DNA of 9,250 nucleotides from Janthinobacterium sp. GTDB lineage: Bacteria > Pseudomonadota > Gammaproteobacteria > Burkholderiales > Burkholderiaceae_D. The DNA is taken from the NCBI GenBank assembly GCA_003482555.1, contig DMYQ01000238.1:1-9250 (forward strand). Reading direction: 5' to 3'. Made by a program: the position numbers and the translations under genes. This document shows positions 1 to 6,630 of the stretch, in pieces (the first letter of the stretch is position 1; each line of letters starts with the position of its first letter). The notes under the pieces are model-generated. The model saw only the letters and a program-made list of their open reading frames with translations. It did no database searches and was not told the DNA's origin.

Positions 1-551
1 TCAACGCGCAACACTACACTAGGTGAGCGCCGTGACCAATTGACGTTACACACTCGAAGCGGCGTGATTCCCGCCGACTGCAGCGACGAGGGACTGACCC
101 CGACATGCCAGCCAATCGACTGGAACCCGTGGATGTACCTGAATGCATACGCCGTGGTCTAGGCATACCGGTGGTCGAGGCCTTTGCGGCGGACGACTAT
201 CTGGTAGTCGTGGAATCCGAGGCCGCGTTGCGCGCGCTAGCACCGATTTTGAAGGAGATGGCCAAGATCGACCGGCGCGGCACCATCGTGACCGCGCCGG
301 GTGATGCACCAGGCATCGATTTCGTTTCACGTTGGTTCGGCAGCGCGAAGATACAAGTACCGGAAGACCCCGTAACTGCTTCGGCCCACTGTTCGCTAAT
401 GCCCTACTGGGCCAAACGGCTTGGCAAACTGCGTTGTACCGCCCTCCAGGTTTCTGCCCTAGGCGGTCATCTGACATGTGAAATCGTCGGGGACCGGGTT
501 CGCATTACTGGCCAGGCGGTCAAGTATCTTGCCGGGTCGATATTCGTATAG
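1..551 (+). pseudogene. PhzF-family isomerase/epimerase, 3' part, frameshifted
   Basis: This is the C-terminal half of a PhzF-like protein (diaminopimelate-epimerase fold; family includes the phenazine-pathway isomerase). The frame open from base 1 reads LTLHTRSGVIPADCSDEGLT, a typical mid-protein PhzF strand. Near 98-101 homology jumps to the frame of the ATG at 105 and continues as MPANRLEPVD, then DFVSRWFG and the hallmark EDPVTASAHC, ending at a TAG at 549-551. Adding one C to the CCCC run at 98-101 would join the two frames without loss. The literal ORF 105-551 (148 aa) is only about half the usual 260-300 aa. Its ATG is probably an internal Met, with no clear Shine-Dalgarno sequence. 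The N-terminal half, which holds the catalytic Glu in this family, lies left of the window or is absent. Codon use is less GC-rich than in the neighbours, with four CTAG sites. The substrate cannot be told. The family call is strong. Whether the frameshift is real or a sequencing error is open. Confidence 0.8.
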
Positions 552-575
552 AACAGATTCTGTGGGCGCCCCTGC

Positions 576-2329
576 TTGAACGCCGTTGCCGCCGAATTGA
601 CGGGCTGGCCCGCCGCGGCCGCCGTCGGCCAGAGCCTGTCCGAAGTGTTTCAAGTGCTCGATGCCGACGCCGGCCGGCCTCTCGATAACCCGGCCGCCCT
701 GCGCGAAACATGCGGAACGGGGCCCGTCGGCGCCGCCATCCTGGTGGCGAAAAACGGCGCCGTCGCCTTCATCGACGAGGGTGCCGCGCCGCTGCGCGAC
801 CGCATTGGCAACGTCAGGGGCGCGGTGCTGATCTTCCGCGACGTCAGCGAACGGCGCCGGCAAATCGCCGAACTCGAACGCCGCGAGCGCCAATTTCACT
901 CCCTGGCCGAGTCTATCCCGCGGCTGTGCTGGATGGCCAATCCGGACGGGCATGTCTTTTGGTACAACCGGCGCTGGTACGAATTCACCGGCAACAGCTT
1001 CGCCAAGATGGAGGGCTGGGGCTGGCAAAGCATGCACGACCCGCTGGTCTTGCCGCGCGTGATGGCCGGCTGGCGGGCCGCGATCCAGGCCGGCGTGCCC
1101 TTTGAAATGGACTTTCCCCTGAAAGGCGCGGATGGGCGCTTCCGCCAGTTCCTCACCCTGGTCATCCCGATGCGGGACCAGAGCGGCCAGGTGGCGCGCT
1201 GGATCGGCACCAATACCGACGTCACGACGGTCAGGGAAGCGGCGCAAGCCCTGCGCGACCGCGAACGGGAATTGCAAACCATCGCCGACAACACGCCGGA
1301 CATCCTGAGCCGCTACGACCGCCAGTTGCGGCATGTCTTCATCAACCGCGCCGCGGAGCGTGTCAGCGGCCGTCCCCAGGCCGAGTTTCTGGGCAAGACA
1401 CACCGCGAACTGGGCTTGCCGGACGCCCCGCGCATGGAAGCGGCCCTGCGCTTCGTCTTCAGCCAGGGCGAGCGGCGCACGATCGAGCTGCGCCACGAGA
1501 GCCAGGCCGGGCCGCTCGACTTTCTGGTGCAATTCATCCCGGCGCCGCGCCCGGATGGCGAGGTCGAGCATGTGCTGGGTGTGAGCCGCGACCGCACGGC
1601 GGAAAAGGCGGCGCAGGATGCGCTGCGCGCCACCGACCGCCGCAAGGATGAATTCCTGGCGACCCTGGCGCACGAGCTGCGCAACCCGCTCGGCCCCCTG
1701 CGCACGGGTTTGCGCGTGCTGAGAAAAACCCAGGACGCGGCCGTTATGCAGCGCACCCACGAAGCCATGGAACGCCAGCTCGGGCACCTGATCCGGCTGA
1801 TCGACGACTTGATGGATGTTTCGCGCCTGACCAGCGGCAAGGTGGTCTTGCGGCGCGAGCGGGTGTCACTCGAGAGCCTGGTCGAGATGGCGCTCGAAGC
1901 CACCCGGGTCCAAGTCGAGGCGTCCGGCCATACTTTGCTGGTCGACGTGGCCGAGCCCACCCTGTGGCTGGACGTCGACGTCACCCGCATGTGCCAGGTG
2001 CTGGCCAACCTGCTGACCAATGCCGTCAAGTATTCGCCCGATGGCAGCCGGATTTCGCTTGCCGCCTGGCGCGAAGATTGCCAGGTCGTCATTGCCATCG
2101 GCGACGAGGGCCTGGGTATTCCCGCTCACATGCTCGCGCAAGTGTTCGAGCTGTTTGCCCAGATTAACAATACCCTGGCCCGGGCGCAGGGCGGACTGGG
2201 CGTCGGCCTGACCTGGCGCGCCGCCTCGTCGACATGCACGGCGGCAGCATCGTCGCCGCCAGCGCCGGCCTCGACCAGGGCAGCACCTTTACCGTGCGCT
2301 TGCCGGCCCCCCTCACGCTGGCGGCTTGA
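576..2329 (+). pseudogene. PAS-domain sensor histidine kinase, 5'-truncated and frameshifted
   Basis: This is a cytoplasmic-type sensor kinase remnant. Numbered from the TTG at 576: a partial PAS (about 1-90, beginning mid-fold at LNAVAAELTGW and ending GAVLIFRDVSERR), a second PAS of PAS_3 type (about 104-217), a third PAS (about 230-345), HisKA with phospho-acceptor His366 in LATLAHELRNP, then HATPase_c with N box NLLTNAVKYSP (N482), G1 DEGLGI (510-515), F box FELFAQ and G2 GGLGVGL (539-545). The first PAS lacks its N-terminal strands, so the true start is missing. Homology can be followed back only to about 556, just after the phzF stop. After Thr546 the frame shifts: the literal ORF runs on to 2384 with a meaningless Pro/Ala/Ser tail, while the -1 frame gives the expected LARRLVDMHGGSIVAAS and GSTFTVRLP and stops at 2327-2329. 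One extra C at 2212-2213 would restore it. No receiver domain follows. Ligand unknown. As it stands the protein is probably non-functional. Confidence 0.82.
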
Positions 2330-2357
2330 CAATGGTCTAGAGTCGGTGATGCCGCGC

Positions 2358-2385
2358 TGGATTTCCATTCGGAAAAGAATATAAT
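2358..2385 (+). promoter_or_regulatory. Putative sigma-70 promoter for the hybrid kinase
   Basis: A perfect TATAAT lies at 2380-2385. Sixteen bases upstream, TGGATT (2358-2363) matches the -35 consensus at three of six positions. Transcription would begin near 2392, upstream of the leader ORF at 2465 and the kinase at 2520. The -35 match is weak, so an activator may be needed or the -10 match may be chance in an AT-rich patch. Confidence 0.4.
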
Positions 2386-2397
2386 CGGGCTTCTTAT

Positions 2398-2411
2398 AAA
2401 TTATCTAATTT
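2398..2411. repeat. 14-bp inverted repeat, possible operator
   Basis: AAATTA-TC-TAATTT is a perfect 6-bp inverted repeat around a 2-bp centre. It sits in an AT-rich patch (about 2379-2421) within otherwise GC-rich DNA, just downstream of the predicted start of transcription. The form fits a dimeric regulator site. No known consensus was recognised, and AT-rich sequence yields such repeats by chance. Confidence 0.3.
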
Positions 2412-2464
2412 CTTGCATTAGGATTGGCACGCGGGCACTCTGTGTTTCAGGCAAAGAGGTGAAC

Positions 2465-2527
2465 ATGTCGATGCATTATTTCCGGCCGGCGCCGCTCATC
2501 GCCGCGGCCCGCCGCCGTCATGCGTGA
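2465..2527 (+). CDS. Possible 20-aa leader peptide overlapping the kinase start
   Basis: This is a short ORF (MSMHYFRPAPLIAAARRRHA) with a good ribosome binding site, AGAGG at 2455-2459 within AAAGAGGTG, five bases before the ATG. It is the best translation start between the promoter and the kinase. Its TGA (2525-2527) overlaps the kinase ATG (2520-2522) in the string ATGCGTGA, while the kinase ATG has no visible Shine-Dalgarno sequence of its own (preceded by GCCCGCCGCCGTC). That arrangement fits translational coupling: ribosomes ending the leader would re-start on the kinase. The C-terminal run of Arg and Ala codons is noted, but no attenuator hairpin was found. It could also be a fortuitous ORF. 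It has no recognisable family. Confidence 0.4.
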   Translation: MSMHYFRPAPLIAAARRRHA

Positions 2528-5129
2528 GTCGGGCACGGGCTTGAACCTGTCGCGCAGCAGCGCCACCGTGCTCAGCGGGTTGGGCTTGATCGCCGTGCTG
2601 TTGTTTCCGATCGGCTACCGCATTTATCCTTTTTTTCACAGCATACTGAATACCGGCCTGTTCCTCGTGTCGGGCGTGCTGGCCCTGCTGTTGTGGGACA
2701 TGGCCACCCTGGCCGGCCGCGTGCTGCTGAAACCCATCGCCATCAGCTTCGCGGCGTCTTGCCTGTTCCAGTTCTTCCACGCGGTGGTGGAAATCGAGTG
2801 GTTCGGCGTGATGGGCGCCATCACGCGGGCACAACCGTGGTTGCGGCCGGCCACCTGGCCGCCGGCCGCGTATATTCTGCCAATCGGCATCATTTGCTCG
2901 CTACGGCTGAAGGGTGCCTGGCGCTCGGCGCCGCGGCTCGGCCTGGCCCTGCTGCTGCTGGGCGCGGCCATGCTGCCGGCCTTTTCCTGGCTGCCCCGGT
3001 ACACCGTCCCGGTCTGGCTCGACGTGACCCGCCCGACCCTGGTGCCGGTGCCGGTGCTGTGGGCGCTGGCCGGCTGGCTGTGCTGGCGCCGCCGCGGCGC
3101 CGACCGCCTGCTGCCGTCGCTGGCGCTGATGTCGGGGGTGCTGATGGTCGCACACCTGGGAATGCTGTTTTCCAGCGAGACGGCCGACACGCCGGCGATG
3201 GCGTCCCACCTGCTCATCATCGCGTCTTACCTGGCGCTGCTATTGTCGCTGATGCGCCATGCCGCCACCGACATGCTCGAGCGCCTGCGCGCCGAGCGCG
3301 AACTGGCCCAGCTCAATGCCCAGCTGGAGCGGCGCGTGGCCGAGCGAACCGCCGAGCTGGAACAGAGCAATGTCACGCTGCAGGGCCAGATCGCCGAACG
3401 GGTGCTGGCCGAATCGGGCTTGCAGACGCAGCTCAGCCGCCTCGACCTGCTGAACCGCATCACGCGCGCGATTGGCGAGCGGCTCGACTTGAAAAGCATC
3501 CTGCAAGTGGTGATCCGCAACCTGGAAGACAATCTGCAAATCGATTTTTGCTGCATCTGCCTGTACGACGCCGAGGCCGAAGTGCTTACCGTCACCTGCG
3601 TCGGCGTGCACAGCGCCGAGCTGGCGCTGGAATTGGCGATGACCGAGCAAGCCAGCATCGACATCGACCGCAACGGCCTGTCGCGCTGCGTGCGCGGCGC
3701 CCTGGTGTACGAGCCCGACGTGGCCGAGGTGCCGTTTCCCTTCGCCCAGCGGCTCAGGCGGGGCCAGTTGCGCGCGCTGGTGATCGCGCCGCTGCTGGTG
3801 GAGAGCACGGTGTTCGGCGTGCTGGTGACGGCGCGCCGGGAGGCGGCCAGCTTCAGCGGCGGCGACTGCGAATTCCTGCGCCAGCTCAGCGAGCACGTGG
3901 CGCTGGCCGCGCACCAGGCGCGGCTGCACGCGGCGCTGCAAGAGTCGTACGACGAGCTGCGCCGCACGCAGCAGATCGCCCTGCAGCAGGAGCGTTTGCG
4001 CGCCCTCGGGCAAATGGCCAGCGGCATCGCGCACGACATCAACAACGCCATTTCGCCGGTGGCCCTGTACACCGAATCGCTGCTGGAAACGGAGCCGGGC
4101 CTGAGCGGGCGGGCCCGCAACTACCTGGAAACGATACAGCGCGCCATCGAAGACGTGGCCCAGACCGTGGCGCGCATGCGCGAATTCTATCGTCCGCAAG
4201 AGCCGCGCATGGCGCTCGCGCCGGTGGATTTGAATCGCCTGGCCGAGCAGGTGCTGGGCTTGACCCGGGCGCGCTGGCAAGACATGCCGCAGCAAAGCGG
4301 GGTGGCGATCGAGCTGGTCACCGCGCTGGCGCCGCGCCTGCCGTCGGTGATGGGCATTGAAAGCGAGATCCGCGAAGCGCTCATCAACCTGGTATTCAAC
4401 GCCGTCGACGCCATGCCCGAGGGCGGCGTGCTGACCTTGCGCACGCGCGTGGCCGACGGCGCCGGCGGCGCGCGCCGGGTCTGCGTGGAGGTGGCCGATA
4501 CCGGCGCCGGCATGGACGACGACACCCGGCGCCGCTGCCTGGAACCCTTCTTCACCACCAAGGGCGAGCGCGGCACCGGCCTCGGGCTGGCCATGGTGTA
4601 TGGCGTGACGCAGCGCCACAAGGCCGAGATCGAGATCGACAGCTGGATCGGCGCCGGCACCGTCATGCGTCTGCTGTTCGCGCCCGCGCGCGCGGTCGAG
4701 GCGGCGCCGGCACCGGCCCTTGCCGCGCCGCGCGGGGCCGCGCCGGCCAGCCTGAACCTGCTCATCATCGACGACGACCCGGTGCTGCTGCAATCGCTGC
4801 GCCACATCCTCGAGGGCGACGGTCACCGGGTGGCGACGGCGAACGCCGGCCAGTTGGGCATCGACGCCTTCCTGGCGGCGCACGCGGCCGGAGCCCCCTT
4901 CGCCGCCGTGATCACCGACCTGGGCATGCCCTATGTGGACGGGCGCAAGGTGGCGCTGGCGGTCAAACTCAAGTCGGCCGCCACGCCGGTGTTCCTGTTG
5001 ACCGGCTGGGGCACCCAGTTGCTGGAAGACGGGGACATTCCAGCCCACGTCGACCATGTCTTGAGCAAGCCACCCAAATTGCGCGAGCTGCGCGCGGCGC
5101 TGGCCGGCGTGGGAGCGGCCGCCGCCTGA
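2520..5129 (+). CDS. Membrane-bound GAF hybrid sensor histidine kinase with C-terminal receiver
   Basis: This intact 869-aa hybrid kinase of a two-component phosphorelay lies in the inner membrane. Residues about 17-246 form some seven or eight hydrophobic helices resembling MASE-type sensor domains (nearest in style to MASE3, tentative). A coiled coil with RRVAERTAELEQ follows (250-300), then GAF (about 308-465), a second helical linker, HisKA with phospho-acceptor His505 in GIAHDINNAISP, and HATPase_c with N box NLVFNAVDAMP (623-633), G1 DTGAGM (660-665) and G2 GERGTGLGLAM (682-692). An Ala/Pro linker leads to a receiver with the acidic cluster IIDDD (750-753), phospho-acceptor Asp800 in VITDLGMP, Thr828 and Lys850 in LSKPP. 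All key residues are present. The ATG at 2520 is the first in frame after a TGA at 2460 and overlaps a 20-codon leader. There is no output domain, so His505 probably passes phosphate to Asp800 or on to another carrier. Signal and partner are unknown. The next gene downstream is convergent. Confidence 0.9.
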   Translation: MRESGTGLNLSRSSATVLSGLGLIAVLLFPIGYRIYPFFHSILNTGLFLVSGVLALLLWDMATLAGRVLLKPIAISFAASCLFQFFHAVVEIEWFGVMGAITRAQPWLRPATWPPAAYILPIGIICSLRLKGAWRSAPRLGLALLLLGAAMLPAFSWLPRYTVPVWLDVTRPTLVPVPVLWALAGWLCWRRRGADRLLPSLALMSGVLMVAHLGMLFSSETADTPAMASHLLIIASYLALLLSLMRHAATDMLERLRAERELAQLNAQLERRVAERTAELEQSNVTLQGQIAERVLAESGLQTQLSRLDLLNRITRAIGERLDLKSILQVVIRNLEDNLQIDFCCICLYDAEAEVLTVTCVGVHSAELALELAMTEQASIDIDRNGLSRCVRGALVYEPDVAEVPFPFAQRLRRGQLRALVIAPLLVESTVFGVLVTARREAASFSGGDCEFLRQLSEHVALAAHQARLHAALQESYDELRRTQQIALQQERLRALGQMASGIAHDINNAISPVALYTESLLETEPGLSGRARNYLETIQRAIEDVAQTVARMREFYRPQEPRMALAPVDLNRLAEQVLGLTRARWQDMPQQSGVAIELVTALAPRLPSVMGIESEIREALINLVFNAVDAMPEGGVLTLRTRVADGAGGARRVCVEVADTGAGMDDDTRRRCLEPFFTTKGERGTGLGLAMVYGVTQRHKAEIEIDSWIGAGTVMRLLFAPARAVEAAPAPALAAPRGAAPASLNLLIIDDDPVLLQSLRHILEGDGHRVATANAGQLGIDAFLAAHAAGAPFAAVITDLGMPYVDGRKVALAVKLKSAATPVFLLTGWGTQLLEDGDIPAHVDHVLSKPPKLRELRAALAGVGAAAA

Positions 5130-5270
5130 GGCAAGTCGGATACCGTGCGCGGGCGCGCCGCTTGACGCTTGATCGAGGACGCCATGCCGGAGTCGAACGA
5201 CCGTCCGGCCGGCGATCCGGCGTCAGACATTCCCCTCCCGGACGATCCGCTCGCGCCGCGCCCCCTCCGC
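5130..5270. other. Convergent spacer with an orphan translation start
   Basis: This spacer lies between the 3' ends of the hybrid kinase (+) and ttcA (-). It contains GAGGA at 5175-5179, four bases before an ATG at 5184. The reading frame from that ATG begins MPESNDRPAGDPASD and stays open to 6221, but beyond 5270 it is the antisense of ttcA and looks like a shadow. It may be the stub of a gene lost when the region was rearranged, or chance. No T-rich terminator is visible. A CCCCCT/AGGGGG pair (5261-5266 with 5284-5289) has a 17-base loop and overlaps the end of ttcA. Confidence 0.3.
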
Positions 5271-6203
5271 TCAGATGGCTTGCAGGGGGATCGTGCCGGG
5301 GAAGGTGGTCGGCGTCGAGCAGGGCTCGTCGTCGAAGGCGATGTCGCCCAGCGGGTTGGCCACGCCGTCCGTCTTCAAGTCGGTAAAGCTGAACAGATTG
5401 CGGTCCAGCAGGTGCGAGGGCGCCACGTTCGACAGCGCCGAAAAAATGCTGTCCACCCGGCCCGGGAATTTCTTGTCCCATTCGCGCATCAAGTTCTTGA
5501 TTTGCTTGCGCTGCAGGTTTTCCTGCGAACCGCACAGGTCGCAGGGAATGATGGGGAAGCCCTTGACTTCGGCGTAGCGCTCGCTGTCCGCTTCCTTCAC
5601 GTAAGCCATGGGACGGATGACGATGTGGCGCCCGTCGTCCGACTGCAGCTTGGCCGGCATGCTTTTCAGTTTGCCGCCGAAGAACATGTTGAGGAAGAAG
5701 GTTTCCAGGATATCGTCGCGGTGATGGCCGAGCGCGATCTTGGTCGCGCCCAGTTCGTCGGCCACGCGGTACAGGATGCCGCGCCGCAGGCGCGAGCACA
5801 GCGAACAGGTGGTCTTGCCTTCCGGGATCAGGCGCTTGACGATGCTGTACGTATCCTGATTTTCGATGTGGAAGGCCACGCCCAGCTTGGTCAGATAGGC
5901 TGGCAGTATGTCGGCCGGGAAATTCGGCTGCTTTTGGTCGAGATTGACGGCAATGATGTCGAAGTTGATGGGGGCCCGCTCGCGCAGGGTCATCAGGATA
6001 TCCAGCAGGGCGTAGCTGTCCTTGCCGCCGGACAGGCAGACCATCACCTTGTCGCCCTCTTCGATCATGTTGAAGTCGCCGATCGCCTGGCCCACCAGGC
6101 GGCACAGGCGCTTGTGCAGCTTGTTGTTTTCCAGCGCCACCTTTTCGCTCTGGCGCGCGGTGGCGGCCGGGGCCGCGGTCAACGCGGTCAAGACCTCGCT
6201 CAT
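5271..6203 (-). CDS. ttcA: tRNA 2-thiocytidine(32) synthetase TtcA
   Basis: TtcA is a cytoplasmic ATP-dependent, iron-sulfur enzyme that makes 2-thiocytidine at position 32 of certain tRNAs, with sulfur supplied through a cysteine desulfurase. The 310-aa product has the PP-loop ATP site SGGKDS at 58-63, CSLC at 133-136 and CDLC at 221-224. Two Cys from the first pair and one from the second bind the [4Fe-4S] cluster in the characterised E. coli enzyme. Also typical are LGHHRDD (158-164) and ETFFLNMFFGGKLKSMPAKL (167-186). Length is normal for the beta-proteobacterial form. The ATG at 6203 overlaps the folB stop as ATGA, and AAGGA (minus strand, 6210-6214) lies six bases upstream inside folB, so it is translationally coupled to folB. 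It is the last gene of the SDR-folB-ttcA cluster. No terminator was seen after it. Confidence 0.97.
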   Translation of the reverse strand: MSEVLTALTAAPAATARQSEKVALENNKLHKRLCRLVGQAIGDFNMIEEGDKVMVCLSGGKDSYALLDILMTLRERAPINFDIIAVNLDQKQPNFPADILPAYLTKLGVAFHIENQDTYSIVKRLIPEGKTTCSLCSRLRRGILYRVADELGATKIALGHHRDDILETFFLNMFFGGKLKSMPAKLQSDDGRHIVIRPMAYVKEADSERYAEVKGFPIIPCDLCGSQENLQRKQIKNLMREWDKKFPGRVDSIFSALSNVAPSHLLDRNLFSFTDLKTDGVANPLGDIAFDDEPCSTPTTFPGTIPLQAI

Positions 6204-6598
6204 ACGTTGTCCTTGATCTGAAACACTTCGACGCCGACGCCTTCGCAGTCCGGATACACGTCCGGCTTCATGCTCGAGACGCGCGCGGCGCGCACGCGCG
6301 GGTGCGCCAGCATGGCCGCGACGACATCGTCGACCAGGCTTTCCTGCAACTGCACATGGCCTTGCGCCATGCGCCTGGCGATGGTTTCGCGCATGAAGTC
6401 GTAGTCGACCACCTCGTCGAGGTTGTCGGCGGTCGGCGTCGACAGCGCCAGCGGGATATACAGGTCGACGTTGATCAGGACGCGCTGCTCGCCCTTTTTC
6501 TCGAAGTCGTGCACGCCGATGTTGATCAGCACTTCGTAATTGCGCAAGAACAGGCGGCGGCAGTCGGTCAGGCGGGGGTGGGACAGGGCGGACAACAT
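6200..6598 (-). CDS. folB: Dihydroneopterin aldolase FolB
   Basis: FolB is a folate-pathway enzyme that cleaves 7,8-dihydroneopterin to 6-hydroxymethyl-7,8-dihydropterin and glycolaldehyde, and often also epimerises at C2'. The 132-aa product (slightly longer than the usual 115-125 because of an N-terminal extension before LFLRNYEVLINIGVHDFEKK) carries residues that align by eye with the active site of known FolB proteins: Glu33 after IGVHDF, Tyr66 in VVDYDF, Glu86 in LQESLVDDV and Lys111 in SSMKPDV. The C-terminal PDCEGVGVEV is in the expected place. The ATG at 6598 has AAAGG on the minus strand (6608-6612) nine bases upstream. The stop overlaps the ttcA start (ATGA), and 32 bases separate it from the SDR stop upstream. 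Operon membership with a pteridine-reductase-like SDR supports a pterin role. Confidence 0.94.
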   Translation of the reverse strand: MLSALSHPRLTDCRRLFLRNYEVLINIGVHDFEKKGEQRVLINVDLYIPLALSTPTADNLDEVVDYDFMRETIARRMAQGHVQLQESLVDDVVAAMLAHPRVRAARVSSMKPDVYPDCEGVGVEVFQIKDNV

Positions 6599-6630
6599 AG
6601 TTTTTAACCTTTGTGGGAATGCGGGTAAAT

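Noticed and set aside
459..1787. 442-aa open frame on the minus strand under the PAS kinase
   Set aside because: It lies antisense to clear PAS/HisKA sequence, has low-complexity Arg/Gln/Ala/His composition and no family features. Such frames are usual in high-GC DNA.
2326..2354. TTGACA -35-like hexamer at the true end of the PAS kinase
   Set aside because: At 17 bases downstream there is ATGCCG, not a -10 box. It overlaps the kinase stop and is probably chance.
2424..2440. TTGGCACG, resembling the -24 half of a sigma-54 promoter
   Set aside because: The -12 GC dinucleotide is missing at the required spacing (CT is found instead), so the element is incomplete.
3240..5057. 605-aa open frame on the minus strand under the hybrid kinase
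   Set aside because: It is a shadow of the kinase frame, rich in Arg/Gln/His/Gly with no recognisable motif.
5261..5289. CCCCCT/AGGGGG pair as a terminator between the convergent genes
   Set aside because: The loop is 17 bases, there is no T tract on either strand, and half of it lies in the ttcA coding end.
5169..6221. 350-aa + strand open frame covering all of ttcA
   Set aside because: Beyond 5270 it is pure antisense of ttcA with shadow-like composition. Only its first ~30 codons, outside ttcA, were kept as a low-interest observation.
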